Assembly (NCBI GenBank): GCA_963788935.1
Contig: CAWBIM010000002.1
Coordinates: 1-64,000 of the forward strand
Reading direction: 5' to 3'
From: JAOPZW01 sp963788935
GTDB lineage: Bacteria; Actinomycetota; Thermoleophilia; Solirubrobacterales; Solirubrobacteraceae
DNA: 64,000 bases
Both the position numbers and the translations under genes were made by a program. How positions within the stretch are numbered: the first letter of the stretch is position 1; every line of letters starts with the position of its first letter. Positions 25,812 to 35,644 of this stretch are shown piece by piece. Below the pieces are notes generated by a model that saw only the letters and a program-made list of their open reading frames with translations, was not told where the DNA came from and did no database searches.

Positions 25812-26850
25812 CTACGCCACCCGCGCCCCAACCAACCCGCGCTCGTGCAACACCTCGGCGATCTGGATCGCGTTCGTCGCCGCGCCCTTGCGCAGGTTGT
25901 CCGACACGATCCACATGTCGAGCGCCTGGTCGTGGCCGCGGTCGCGGCGGATCCGGCCGACGAAGACGTCGTCGTGGCCGTCGGCCTCGATCGCGAGCGG
26001 GTACGAGCCCGCCGCCGGGGTCGTCGAGCACGGTGATGCCGGGGGCGGCGCGCAGGAGCTCGCGGGCCTCGTCGGGTGACAGCGGCGAGCGGGTCTGGAC
26101 GTTCACCGCCTCGGAGTGGGCGTTGACGACCGGGACGCGCACGCACGTCGCGCTCACGCGGATCGTCGGGTCGCCGAGGATCTTGCGCGTCTCGTTGACG
26201 AGCTTGAGCTCCTCGTCGGTGTGGTCGTCGCCCGCGGCGAAGTTGCCCGCGTGGGGCAGCGCGTTGAACGCGATCCGGTGGGCGTAGGCGCGGGGGTCGG
26301 GGGGCTCGTCGCCGGCGAGCAGCGCGCGCGACTGGCCGAGCAGCTCGTCGACGCCCTTCTTGCCCGTGCCGGAGACGGCCTGGTAGGTCGAGATGACGAG
26401 GCGCTCGATGCCGGCCGCGTCGTAGATCGGCTTGAGGGCGACGACCATCTGCATGGTCGAGCAGTTCGGGTTGGCGATGATCCCGCGGTGGCCGTCGAGC
26501 GCGTCCGGGTTGACCTCGGACACGACGAGCGGCACGTCGTCGTTCATGCGCCACTTCGAGGAGTTGTCGACCACGACGGCGCCCGCCTCGACGAAGCGCG
26601 GGGCCCACTCGCCCGAGGTCGCGCCGCCCGCGCTGAAGATCGCGAGGTCGAAGCCCTCGATCGTGTCGTCGGCCAGCGGCTGGACGACGAGGCCGCCCTC
26701 GAGCTCGCGGCCGGCCGAGCGCTCGGAGGCGAACGGGACGATCTCGCGGGCGGGGAAGTTCCGCTCGCGCAGCAGCCGCAGCATCATCGTGCCGACCTGG
26801 CCGGTGGCGCCGACGACGGCGACGCGGTATCCGTCCTCCCGGGGGGTCAT
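25812..26850 (-). CDS. asd: Aspartate-semialdehyde dehydrogenase (one apparent frameshift)
   Basis: Reduces aspartyl phosphate to aspartate semialdehyde with NADPH, the second step towards lysine, threonine and methionine. The N-terminal nucleotide-binding motif is VAVVGATGQVGTMMLRLL (residues 10-27), the active-site Cys130 is in IANPNCSTMQMV, and the substrate-binding region ISTYQAVSGTGKKGVDEL follows. After ITVLDDP the frame breaks near 26,031, where one extra base in a C run explains it; the remaining sequence AAGSYPLAIEADGHDDVFVG to HERGLVGARVA continues in another frame. As this enzyme is normally essential, I take the shift as a sequence error. The start codon overlaps the lysC stop (ATGA), so lysC and asd form an operon. 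Confidence 0.85.
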
Positions 26851-28109
26851 GCCGCGAACTCCCCGAACGGCTGCTCGGGCCGGATCGTGCCCTCGCCCGA
26901 GAGCTCGAACGCGGTGTGCAGGGCCTTGACGGCGTCGGGGACGCGTTCGCCCGGGACGACGCAGGAGATGCGGATCGGTGAGGTGGAGATCATCTCGATG
27001 TTGATGCCGTTGTCGCCGAGGGTCGTGAACACCTTGGCCGCGACGCCCGGATGGGTCTTCATTCCCGCTCCGACGATCGAGACCTTGCCCATCGTCTCGT
27101 CGGTCGCGACGGACATGCCGAGCTCGGACGCGATGGGGTCGAGCGCCGTGCGCGCCGAGTGCACGTCGTCGCGCGGGATCGTGAACGACATGTCCGCGCG
27201 CAGGCCCTCGGTCTCGGGCTCGCCCTGGACGATCATGTCGATGTTCACGTTCGCCGCCGCGAGCGCGGTCGTCACGCGGCCGGCGACGCCGGGCGTGTCC
27301 GGCACGCCCATGAGCGTGACCCGGGCCTCGCCCAGCGAGTGCGTGACGGCGGTGATCAGCGGCTGTTCCATCGTGTCCCCCTCGGAGACGACAACAGTAC
27401 CCGGGGCCTCGTCGAAGCTCGACCGGCAGTGGATCCGCACGCCGTGGTTGCGGGCGTACTCGACGCTGCGCAGCTGCAGGACGCCGGCGCCGGAGGCGGC
27501 CATCTCGAGCATCTCCTCGAAGGAGACGACGGGCAGCTTGCGGGCGTTCGGGACGATCCGCGGGTCGGCGCTGAAGACGCCCGGGACGTCGGTGTAGATC
27601 TCGCAGACCTCGGCGCCGACGGCGGCGGCGAGGGCGACGGCCGTCGTGTCCGAGCCGCCGCGCCCGAGCGTCGTGACGTCCTTGGCCGTCGAGACGCCCT
27701 GGAAGCCCGCGACGAGCACGATCGCGTCCTCGTCGAGCGCGCGGAAGATGCGGTCGGCGCGGATGTCGAGGATCCGCGCCTTCGTGTGCGAGGTGTCCGT
27801 GACGATCCCGGCCTGCGAGCCCGTGAGCGAGATCGCGCGGTGGCCGAGGTCGTTGATCGCCATCGCGCACAGCGCGCACGAGACGCGCTCGCCCGTGGAC
27901 AGCAGCATGTCCATCTCGCGCGGGTCGGGGACCGGCGAGACCTCGAACGCGTCGGCGATCAGGCGGTCGGTCTCCTTGCCGCGCGCGCTCAGGACGGCGA
28001 CGACGCGGTGGCCGGCCTCGCGCTTGGCCACGATCCGGTGCGCGGCGCGCTTGAGGCGCTCCGCGTCGGCCACGGAGGTCCCGCCGAACTTCATCACCAC
28101 GGTGCTCAT
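26847..28109 (-). CDS. lysC: Aspartate kinase
   Basis: Phosphorylates aspartate, the first step of the aspartate pathway. The 420-residue protein starts VVMKFGGTSVADAERL, with the kinase motif KFGGTSV at residues 7-13, followed by LTGSQAGIVTD and TTLGRGGSDTTAVALA. The C-terminal third contains two ACT domains (VTLMGVPDTPGVAGRVTTAL and VSIVGAGMKTHPGVAAKVFT) that bind lysine or threonine for feedback control. This is the monofunctional class found in actinobacteria. The stop overlaps the asd start. An internal start probably makes a separate beta subunit. Confidence 0.92.
   Translation of the reverse strand: MSTVVMKFGGTSVADAERLKRAAHRIVAKREAGHRVVAVLSARGKETDRLIADAFEVSPVPDPREMDMLLSTGERVSCALCAMAINDLGHRAISLTGSQAGIVTDTSHTKARILDIRADRIFRALDEDAIVLVAGFQGVSTAKDVTTLGRGGSDTTAVALAAAVGAEVCEIYTDVPGVFSADPRIVPNARKLPVVSFEEMLEMAASGAGVLQLRSVEYARNHGVRIHCRSSFDEAPGTVVVSEGDTMEQPLITAVTHSLGEARVTLMGVPDTPGVAGRVTTALAAANVNIDMIVQGEPETEGLRADMSFTIPRDDVHSARTALDPIASELGMSVATDETMGKVSIVGAGMKTHPGVAAKVFTTLGDNGINIEMISTSPIRISCVVPGERVPDAVKALHTAFELSGEGTIRPEQPFGEFAA
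27369..27383 (-). promoter_or_regulatory. Internal ribosome site and start for aspartate kinase beta subunit
   Basis: Inside lysC the sequence GAGGGG, six bases and then ATG reads on the minus strand, and the ATG begins MEQPLITAVTHSL at the boundary of the ACT region. Aspartate kinases of Bacillus and Corynebacterium make a beta subunit from an internal in-phase start at this same place. The product would be about 174 residues (27,371 to 26,847). Confidence 0.65.
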
Positions 28110-28144
28110 CGGCGCCCAAGGATAGGCGGGCGCGGGCGCCGGCC

Positions 28145-29596
28145 TCAGCGTGGAAGCGTCAGGGCGAACGTCGCGCCGCGCTCGGCCGGGACCGCCTCGA
28201 GGTCGCCGCCCATCCGTAGGGCGAGCTCGCGGCCGATCGCGAGGCCGAGCCCGAAGCCGGACGTCCGCTCGCCCGCCGCGCCGCGCTCGAAGCGGCCGAA
28301 CACCCGCGCGCGCTCGCCCGGGGCGAGGCCGGCGCCGTGGTCGGCGACGCGCAGCACGGCGCGCCCGTCGGCGGCCTCCACGGTCGTCGTGACGTCGCCG
28401 CCGTCGGCCGCGTAGCGCAGCGCGTTGTCGAGCAGGATGCCGAGGATCCGGGCGACCGCCGACTCGTCGCCCGTGGCGGTCAGGTGCGGCGTCGCGCCGT
28501 TCGCCGCGAACGCGCGCTCGCCGTCGAAGGCCTCCCCGTCGGCCCCGCGCAGGACGACCCCGGCGGCGCGCGCCCGCGGCTCGAACTCGGCCTGCACGGC
28601 CGCGGCGATGTCGGCCAGGTCGATCGGCTCGCGGCGCAGGGCGACCTCGCCGTCGAGCCGGCTGAGGTCGAGCAGGTCGGTCGCGAGGCGCGCCAGGCGC
28701 CGGGTCTGGCGGCCGGCGGTCAGGGCCCCGCGGCGGGCGTTCTCGACGTCCGGGACGGGCGCGGCCAGCGCCTCGTCCATCAGCTCGACGGTCGCCTGCA
28801 GGAGGGCGAGCGGCGTGCGCAGCTCGTGGGACGCGGTCCCGAGGAACGCCTGCCGCGAGCGCTCCTCGGCCTGCAGTCGCGCGCGCATGGACTCGAGCGC
28901 GCGCGCGAGGTCGCCGACCTCGTCGCGGCTCGTGTCGCGCGGGAGCGGCGCGGCGATCCGGCCCTCGCCGAGCCGCCGCGCGCCCTGGCGCAGGCGCTCC
29001 AGGCGCCGCAGAAGCCCGAAGCTCAGGGCGGTCCCGAGGAGCAGCGCGATCGTCAGCCCGGCGAGGGCGGCGACGGGCAGGGCGCCGCGCATCACGCCGA
29101 CGGCCGCGCGGCTGTCGTCCAGCGGCTTGCGCAGCACGAGCGTGACCGGGCCCGCGTGGGTCGCGACGGGCGTGACGACGATCGCCTCGCGGTCGCGGTC
29201 GGCCTGGCGCAGCTCGCTCGCGCGGTTCGTGCCCGCCGCCGCGACCCGGTCGGCGGACTCGCCGGCGCCCGCGTTCGCCCGCGCGGGGTCGGTGTCCTGC
29301 AGCGCCGTGCCCTCGGCGTCGAACAGCTCGACGTCCGCGCCCGTGCGGCCCTGCAGGCCGATGACGATCCGCGCCAGCCGCGGCGACCGCGCGCGCAGGT
29401 CGCGGGCCGGGAGGCGCCGGAGGTCGAGCGCGGCCGTCCCGGCGAGGCGGCGCATGGCATCGAGCCGGTCGGCGGCGATCCGGTGCTCGAGCGGGCCGAC
29501 GAGCGCCACGCCGGCGGCCGCGAGCGTGGCGGCGCTCGTCGCGACGAGCGCCAGGACGAGCTTCCAGCGCAGGCCCGAGCGGCCGAGCCGGCGCAC
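28145..29596 (-). CDS. Sensor histidine kinase
   Basis: A 483-residue membrane kinase with transmembrane helices at about 12-33 and 174-196, an extracytoplasmic region of about 140 residues, HAMP, HisKA with H257 in TASHELRTPLALL, and HATPase (N box ILLDNALRYAADGG, G1 DHGAGL, F box RVFGRFERG, G2 SGFGLGLAIG). It follows its response regulator by three bases on the same strand. The N-terminal part of the sensor domain is alanine-rich with no recognised ligand motif. The target genes are unknown. Confidence 0.9.
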   Translation of the reverse strand: MRRLGRSGLRWKLVLALVATSAATLAAAGVALVGPLEHRIAADRLDAMRRLAGTAALDLRRLPARDLRARSPRLARIVIGLQGRTGADVELFDAEGTALQDTDPARANAGAGESADRVAAAGTNRASELRQADRDREAIVVTPVATHAGPVTLVLRKPLDDSRAAVGVMRGALPVAALAGLTIALLLGTALSFGLLRRLERLRQGARRLGEGRIAAPLPRDTSRDEVGDLARALESMRARLQAEERSRQAFLGTASHELRTPLALLQATVELMDEALAAPVPDVENARRGALTAGRQTRRLARLATDLLDLSRLDGEVALRREPIDLADIAAAVQAEFEPRARAAGVVLRGADGEAFDGERAFAANGATPHLTATGDESAVARILGILLDNALRYAADGGDVTTTVEAADGRAVLRVADHGAGLAPGERARVFGRFERGAAGERTSGFGLGLAIGRELALRMGGDLEAVPAERGATFALTLPR

Positions 29597-29599
29597 CGC

Positions 29600-30328
29600 T
29601 CACCCCCGCATGCGGTAGCCCGCGCCCCGCACGGTCGCGATCGCGTCGGGGTCGCCGCCGGCCCGCGCGAGCTTCTCGCGCACGTGGTGGATGTGGACGT
29701 CGATCGCGCGCGGGTCGCGGTAGCCGTCGTCGCCGAACATCGCGCGCAGGAGCTCGCGGCGGGACAGCAGGCGCCCGTCGGCGTCGAGCAGCGCGCGGAG
29801 GATCTCGAACTCCGAGTACGTCAGGGCGAGGGCGGTGCCGTCGACGGTCGCGGCCCGCGCGCCCGGGTCGACGACGATCGCGCCGTGGCGGAGCAGCTCG
29901 CGGCCGCGCTCGGGCGGGCGGATGCGGCGCAGGACGGCCCGCACCCGGCTGCGCAGCTCGGCGACGCCGACGGGCTTCGTCACGTAGTCGTCGGCGCCCG
30001 CCTCGAGCGCCAGCACGACGTGCGCCTCGCCGTCGCGCGCGGTCAGGACGAGGACGTGCAGGTCGGCGCCCGCGCCACGCAGGCGGCGGCAGACCTCGAT
30101 GCCGTCCGGGCCGGAGCCGAGCCCGAGGTCGAGGAGCAGCAGGTCGAACGCCTGGCCGGCGAGCGCGTCGAGCGCGTGGCTGCCGTCCGCGGCCTGCACG
30201 ACGTCGTGGCCGTCGGCGACGAGCGCCTCGGCCATGACCGCCCGCAGCTCGTCGTCGTCCTCGACGAGGAGAAGCCGGCCGGTCCGCGGCGGCGCGGGGG
30301 CGGGAGAATGCGTCTGGAGGGTCTGCAC
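29600..30328 (-). CDS. OmpR-type response regulator
   Basis: From GTG 30,328 the protein has 242 residues: a receiver domain (LLLVEDDDELRAVM, phosphorylation site D67 in LLLLDLGLG, K in DDYVTKPVGV) and a winged-helix domain (LTYSEFEILRALLDADGRLL, IDVHIHHVREKLA, VRGAGYRMRG). It is the first gene of a two-gene operon with the kinase. The frame is open for 70 codons further upstream, but those residues have no receiver character. The GT2 gene is divergent, 148 bases away. Confidence 0.9.
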   Translation of the reverse strand: MQTLQTHSPAPAPPRTGRLLLVEDDDELRAVMAEALVADGHDVVQAADGSHALDALAGQAFDLLLLDLGLGSGPDGIEVCRRLRGAGADLHVLVLTARDGEAHVVLALEAGADDYVTKPVGVAELRSRVRAVLRRIRPPERGRELLRHGAIVVDPGARAATVDGTALALTYSEFEILRALLDADGRLLSRRELLRAMFGDDGYRDPRAIDVHIHHVREKLARAGGDPDAIATVRGAGYRMRG

Positions 30329-30476
30329 GGGGCGGCGACGATAGGTCGCGGGCGACGAGCGATGCGCCACGTCACGACGAGCCGCAACGCCAGCCCAACG
30401 CCAGCCCAACATCGCGCCCAGCGAGCGGGAACGCGGGCTTTCGGAGCGGCTCAGCGAGAGGCCCGACGCTGCCCTC

Positions 30477-31238
30477 ATGCCCGACGCCCGACTCACCAGC
30501 CTCAGCGTCGTCCTCCCGTGCCACGACGAGGAGGGCAACGTCGCCCAGGCCGTCCGCGAGGCCGGGGCGGCCGCGCGCGCCGCGGCCCTCGATCACGAGA
30601 TCCTCGTCGTCGACGACGGCAGCACCGACGCGACCCGCCGGCTCGCCGGCGCCTGCGCCGCCGACGACCCGCACGTGCGCGTCCTCGCCCACGACGACAA
30701 CCGCGGCTACGGCGCGGCCCTGCGGACCGGCATCGCGGCCGCGCGCTGCGACTGGATCCTCCTCACGGACGCCGACCTCCAGTTCGACCTCGGCGAGCTG
30801 CGCGACTTCGTCGCGCCGGCGGCCGACCACGACCTGCTCGTGGGCTATCGCCTCGCGCGCATGGACCCGTTCCACCGGCGGCTCAACGCCTACGCGTGGA
30901 ACCGGCTCGTCGACCGCGTGTTCGCCCTCGACGTGCGCGACGTCGACTGCGCCTTCAAGCTCATCCGGCGCGACCTCGCCCAGCGCCTGCGCCTCACGGC
31001 CGCCGGGGCGATGATCAGCACCGAGCTCGTCGCCCGCGCCGCGCTCGCCGGCGCCCGGATCGGCGAGTACGGCGTGCACCACCGACCGCGGACCGCGGGC
31101 CGCCAGTCGGGCGCCGACCCGGCCGTGGTCATCGGCGCCTTCCGCGAGTTGCGGCGGATCCGCGCGGAACTCGACGCCACATCGCTCCCCCCGCGGGCGC
31201 CGAGTCCCACGGAGCCCCCGCATCCGGCCGCTGCCTGA
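30477..31238 (+). CDS. Family 2 glycosyltransferase
   Basis: The 253-residue protein has the GT-A fold of dolichyl/polyprenyl-phosphate mannose synthase-like enzymes: SVVLPCHDEEGNVAQAV at residues 9-25, ILVVDDGSTDATRRLA, and the D-x-D-like ILLTDADLQFDLGELRDF. It lacks C-terminal membrane helices, so it probably works at the membrane surface, moving a sugar from a nucleotide donor to polyprenyl phosphate. The following GT39-like membrane gene is a natural user of such a lipid-linked sugar. The last 30 residues are proline/alanine-rich and probably disordered. Confidence 0.88.
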   Translation: MPDARLTSLSVVLPCHDEEGNVAQAVREAGAAARAAALDHEILVVDDGSTDATRRLAGACAADDPHVRVLAHDDNRGYGAALRTGIAAARCDWILLTDADLQFDLGELRDFVAPAADHDLLVGYRLARMDPFHRRLNAYAWNRLVDRVFALDVRDVDCAFKLIRRDLAQRLRLTAAGAMISTELVARAALAGARIGEYGVHHRPRTAGRQSGADPAVVIGAFRELRRIRAELDATSLPPRAPSPTEPPHPAAA

Positions 31239-31329
31239 CGGCCTGTCGGCGGCAGCGGCCACGGATCGCCCCCGGCCCTGGGCGATCCCGGAGGCCCGCC
31301 GGGTCTCCAGAGAAGGGGTCGCGCTCGCG

Positions 31330-33029
31330 GTGGTGCTGTGTGCCGCCGCCGCGCTCCGGCTCGCCGGCGTCGGCTCCGGCGAGCCGGACCCCTTCTACGA
31401 CGCGGCCGTGCGCAGCATGGCGACGTCGTGGCACGCGTTCCTCGTCGGCGCGTTCGAGCCGGGCGCGCGCGTGGCGATCGACAAGCCGCCCGCCGATCTC
31501 TGGCTCCAGGTCGCGAGCACGCGCCTCCTCGGGTTCACGACGTTCGCGCTCGTCCTCCCGGCCGCGATCGCGGGGACCGCGACCGTCGCCGCGGTGTACG
31601 ACCTCGTGCGCGGGCTGTTCGGCGGGCGGGCGGGGCTCGCCGCCGCCGCGGCGATGGCGGTCCTGCCGGTCTCGGTCGTCACGGCGCGCAGCGACACGAT
31701 GGACGCGGTCATGGCGATGCTCGTGACCGTCGCGGCCGCGCTCACCGCCCGGGCGGCGCGCTCGGGCCGCGCCGCACTGCTGGTCTGGGGCGGCGCGGTG
31801 CTCGGCCTCGCGTTCGAGGTGAAGCTGTTCGAGGCGTTGGTCGCCGCCCCGGCGCTCGTCGTGCTGTGGTGGGCGGCCGCCCGGGGGGCGCGCCGGTGGC
31901 GGGCGGGCGCGCTGGCCGCCGCGGCCGCGGCGTTCGTCGTCGTCGCGCTGGCCTGGCTGGTGGCCGTCTCGCTCGTCCCGGCCCGGTCGCGGCCGTACGC
32001 GCTCGGCTCGAGCGACGGGTCGGCGTGGAATGCGGTCTTCGCCTACGACGGCATCGACCGCCTGCGCGCGCGGCCGGCCCCGCGGACCGCCCCGCCGTCC
32101 GCCGCCGCGCTCGCCCGTGCGGCGGCGCCGCCGGGGCCGGCTCGGCTGCTGTCGACCCGCGCGTCGTTCCGGGGCCGCATCGGGATCGAGGCCGCGGCGG
32201 CGGTGGCGGCCCTGGTGCTCGCGCTGGCGGGCGGGGCGTGGGGCCGCCTGGACCGGACCGGCCGCGCCGGCCTCGCCGCGCTCGCGGTCTGGCTCGCGTG
32301 CGGCCTCGTGCTCGCGAGCGCGATGCGCGCCGTGCACCCGCGCTACCTCGAGGCCTTCACGCCGGCGGTGGCGGCGGTGCTCGGCGCCGGCGCGGTGCTC
32401 GCCGCCCGCGGCCGGGCCCGGTGGCCGGTCGCGGCCGCTTTCGGCCTTGTCCTCGTCGCGTCCCTCGCGGTCTCGGTGGGCGCCGTCGCCGGGCACCGCA
32501 CCGACTCGGGCGGCCCGGCTTCATCGCCCCCGCCCGGATCGCGGCGCTCAGCGCGTTCCTGCGCGCCCACGACGGGCGCGCGGTCGACGAGGTCGCGAGC
32601 GTCGCGCCGTCGAAGGCGGCCCAGCTCATCGCCCGCGACGGCCGTCCGGTGCTCGTCCTGGCGAGCGTCGACGGGCGGCCGCTCGTCACGCCGCGGGGCC
32701 TCGCGGCGGCCGTCGCGGCCGGCCACGTCCGCTACGTGCTGCTCGGCGACCGGTGCGTCCGGGCGCCGAGCGCGGCCTGCACGCCCGTCGCGCGCTGGGC
32801 CCGCGCGCACGGCGACGACGTCAGTGCGGCCGCGGGACAGCCGGTCCCGGGCTTCGTGTATCGGCTGTCGGTTCGCCCGCGGCACCGCCGAACACCCACG
32901 ACCGCGCGAGCACGAACGTCAGCGCGGTCACGGGCGGCAGCGCCGCGACCTCGCCGGCGAGCTTCGGCAGCCCGACGCCGCGGACGGCGAGCGCGACGGC
33001 CGCCGCGTTCAGGCCCAGCCCGAGCGTGA
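31330..33029 (+). CDS. GT39-type membrane glycosyltransferase (one frameshift)
   Basis: This polytopic membrane protein has the start of ArnT/PMT-like glycosyltransferases: a first loop with SGEPDPFYDAAVRSMATSWH (acidic Asp for catalysis), then IDKPPADLWLQVASTRLLGF and about ten hydrophobic helices, ending in a periplasmic domain. The frame breaks near 32,515; the C-terminal domain continues as FIAPARIAALSAFLRAHDGR and VRYVLLGDRCVRAP in another frame. Homology begins before the first GTG I can use (31,330), so the true start may lie some 25 codons upstream. The last ~60 residues overlap the antisense GtrA gene and may not be real. Likely uses a lipid-linked sugar from the GT2 product. Confidence 0.75.
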
Positions 33030-33249
33030 CGACGACGAGGTAGCGCGCGCCGGGCCCGGCGCCGCGCCGCGCGCTGCGGAACGTCCAGTTCCGGTTCAGC
33101 CGGTAGCCGTTCAGCGCACCGGCCGCGAACGCGAGCGCGGACGCCGCCACCGCGGGCACCCCGCGCGCGACGAGCACCGCGTAGCCGACGAGCGTGATCG
33201 CCGTGTTCGACACGCCGACGAGGAGGTAGCGGACGGCCTGGCCGGTCAA
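32821..33249 (-). CDS. GtrA-family membrane protein
   Basis: A protein of about 142 residues with four membrane helices: AVRYLLVGVSNTAITLVGYA, AVAASALAFAAGALNGYRLN, ARYLVVVTLGLGLNAAAVAL and PPVTALTFVLARSWVF. The motifs N-x-x-W-T-F and R-S-W-V-F at the helix ends are typical of GtrA proteins, which are thought to flip polyprenyl-linked sugars or help a glycosyltransferase partner. The start is TTG at 33,249, overlapping the stop of the upstream GT87-like gene as TTGA. It converges with the GT39-like gene. Confidence 0.8.
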   Translation of the reverse strand: MTGQAVRYLLVGVSNTAITLVGYAVLVARGVPAVAASALAFAAGALNGYRLNRNWTFRSARRGAGPGARYLVVVTLGLGLNAAAVALAVRGVGLPKLAGEVAALPPVTALTFVLARSWVFGGAAGEPTADTRSPGPAVPRPH

Positions 33250-34716
33250 TGCAGGAGCCGTTCGAACCGGGCGTGGTCGGCCCGCCCGACGGGCGTGCGG
33301 GTCGGGTAGTAGCCGAGCGCGTGGATGAGCTGGGTCGACTGCGGGCACGGCGCCCAGCGCGAGGCCGACCGAGACGGCGACGGCGGCGATCCGCAGCGAC
33401 CGGCCCCGGGCGAGCGCCGCGAACGGCAGGACCCACCAGACGTACCAGGGCACCGTCCACGCGAGCGCGAGGACCGTCGCCAGCAGGACGACCCCGGCGG
33501 CACCGATGAGGCGCTCGCGACGGTGGGCGACCGCCGCGCACGCGCCGAGGACGACGACCACGAGGATCGCGTGGGCGACCGTGCGCACGCCCGCGGTCGC
33601 GCCGCCCGCCCCGAGCAGCAGGCCGGCGACGTTCGGCGCGCTCAGCGGCGTGACGAGGCTGTCCTGCAGCCCGGTGGCCGGCAGGCGGCCGCCGAAGACG
33701 CCGTGCACCACGTCGGCCACCCCGGCGCCCATCACCACCGCGCCCGCCGCCGCGGCCCCGCGCCGGCGCGCGCCGAGGATCACCAGCGGCACGAGGCCCA
33801 GCAGCGACAGCTTGAACGCGACGCCCGCGACGATCGCCGCGCCGGCCCCGACGTCCCAGCCCGGGCCGCCGAGCGCGCGCCCGCGGACGACGAGCGCCAC
33901 CGCGGCCAGCGCGCAGAGCAGCATGAGCGCGTCGTTGTGCTGCCCGCCGAGGCCGTAGACGAGCACGAGCGGGTTCAGCCCGGCGAAGACGAGGGCGCGC
34001 TGCGGCGAGCGGCCGAGCCGGCGCGCGAGCCACCAGACGAGCGCCAGGCAGCCGAGCGAGGCGAGCGCCGCGATCGCCTTCCACGTCCAGTACGCGGCGT
34101 GGAGCGGCAGCGGCGCCAGCGCGTAGGCGATCAGCGTGAAGAACGGCCCGTACGGACTGGGCAGGTGGTGCCAGTTCGAGAAGCGGTAGGCGGGATCGCC
34201 CGGCGCGAGGAGCGGCAGGTCGGCGTACGGGTTGTGGCCGTAGAGCGCCCCGAGGCGCCCGTAGTGCAGGTAGTTGAAGAGGTCGGTGAGCGAGAGCGGC
34301 GGCCCGAGCGCGTAGAGCACGTGCACGAGCACGAGCGCGGCGACGACCCACTCCACCCGCACGCGCGGCGCGAGCGCCCACGCCGCGAGCCAGCAGAGCG
34401 CCAGCAGGCCGAGCGCGACGGTCAGCTCGGTGCGCAGCGTGACCGTGCTCGCGGTGAGCTCCGGCAGGCGGTGCCCCAGCGGACCGACGAGCCACGGGGC
34501 GAAGTCGCGGCGGGCCGGCGGCGACAGGAACGAGCGCCGCTGGGCCGCGGCGAGGACGACCCACAGCGAGACCGCGACGCTGCCGGACAGCGCGAGCACG
34601 CCGGCGGCCCCCGGGACGCTGCGCGCGAAGGACACCGCCGAGCCCACGAGCAGGTGCCGGATCCGGCCTGGGAGGATGGGGATCCGGGGCGATGGCGTCG
34701 TGGGCTCGGCGGCCAT
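33246..34716 (-). CDS. GT87-like membrane mannosyltransferase (one frameshift)
   Basis: The protein of about 490 residues is a DUF2029/GT87-type polytopic enzyme: LTDLFNYLHYGRLGALYGHN holds the conserved first-loop residues, followed by YRFSNWHHLPSPYGPFFTLI and GLNPLVLVYGLGGQHNDALM, with ten or more helices. Such enzymes add mannose or other sugars to lipid-linked envelope glycans. An extra base near 33,344 shifts the frame; the real C-terminus reads PQSTQLIHALGYYPTRTPVG to FERLLH and ends at 33,246. The GtrA gene overlaps the stop. Start at ATG 34,716. Confidence 0.8.
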
Positions 34717-34904
34717 TCCGGTACGGCGCGGAGTGTGCCCGCCGCGCCTGAGCCGCGCCTGAACGGCGTGTTGGGATTCCGTATGCGGTGATCCGGTTCC
34801 GGGGGCCCTGCGCAGTACCCCACGACCCGAGCACGACCGGCAGCAGGAGCTCTCGCCGGTGTCCCGCCCGGGCTTTGACCTCGACTCCGCGAGGAGGCAA
34901 CGCC

Positions 34905-35618
34905 GTGCCCGACACCGACACGCAGACCGGTGCCCTGCAGCATCTCAAGGACGACCCCGCGACCCGCAAGCGCTTCCTGCGCATGGTCGGTGGCGCCGGC
35001 GCCACCGGTGCGCTCGGCCTGCTCGCCGCGGCGTGCGGCGGGAAGGATTCGAACGCCGGCCGCGCCGCGACGACCACGACCGCCGCGAAGGCGGGCGGCC
35101 AGAACGCGGACGTCTCGATCGTCAACTACGCGCTCACGCTCGAGTACGTCGAGGCCGACTTCTACGACAAGGTCGTCAACAGCGGCCAGATCAAGGACCG
35201 CGCGACCGTCGACCTCGCCAAGCGGATCGCCGAGGTCGAGCGCCAGCACGTGGAGGCCCTCAAGGGGACGGTCATCAAGCTCGGCGGCAAGCCGGCGGCC
35301 AAGCCCGAGACGGCGTTCGACGACGTGCTCGCCGCGGGCCCCGAGAAGATCCTGCGCACCGCGGCGACCGTCGAGAACCTCGGCGCCGCGGCCTACCTCG
35401 GCCAGGCCGGGCGGATCACGAGCAAGGAGGTCCTCGCGGCCGCGCTCGCGATCCACACCGTCGAGGCGCGCCACGCCGCCGCCCTGAACCAGCTCGTCGG
35501 CCGCGGCTTCAAGGGCGGCTCCGCCCTCGAGGGCTCGATCCCCGACGGCGCCTTCGCCAAGGCGATGACGATGGACCAGGTCCTCGCCCAGGTGAAGCCG
35601 TTCCTCGCCACGTCCTGA
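34905..35618 (+). CDS. Ferritin-like domain lipoprotein
   Basis: From GTG 34,905 (GAGGAGG seven bases upstream) the protein has 237 residues. The N-terminus has RKRFLRMVGGAGATGALGLL and a lipobox-like L-A-A-A-C, suggesting export, possibly by the Tat route, and lipid attachment. The remaining part is a four-helix ferritin-like bundle (DUF4439/PF13668 type) with NYALTLEYVEADFYDKVV, EVERQHVEALKGTV and HTVEARHAAALNQL; the E-x6-Y and E-x2-H pairs are possible metal ligands. Function of the family is unproved. It forms an operon with a paralogue 26 bases downstream. Confidence 0.82.
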   Translation: MPDTDTQTGALQHLKDDPATRKRFLRMVGGAGATGALGLLAAACGGKDSNAGRAATTTTAAKAGGQNADVSIVNYALTLEYVEADFYDKVVNSGQIKDRATVDLAKRIAEVERQHVEALKGTVIKLGGKPAAKPETAFDDVLAAGPEKILRTAATVENLGAAAYLGQAGRITSKEVLAAALAIHTVEARHAAALNQLVGRGFKGGSALEGSIPDGAFAKAMTMDQVLAQVKPFLATS

Positions 35619-35644
35619 CCATCGACCCGCAAGGAGACACGACC

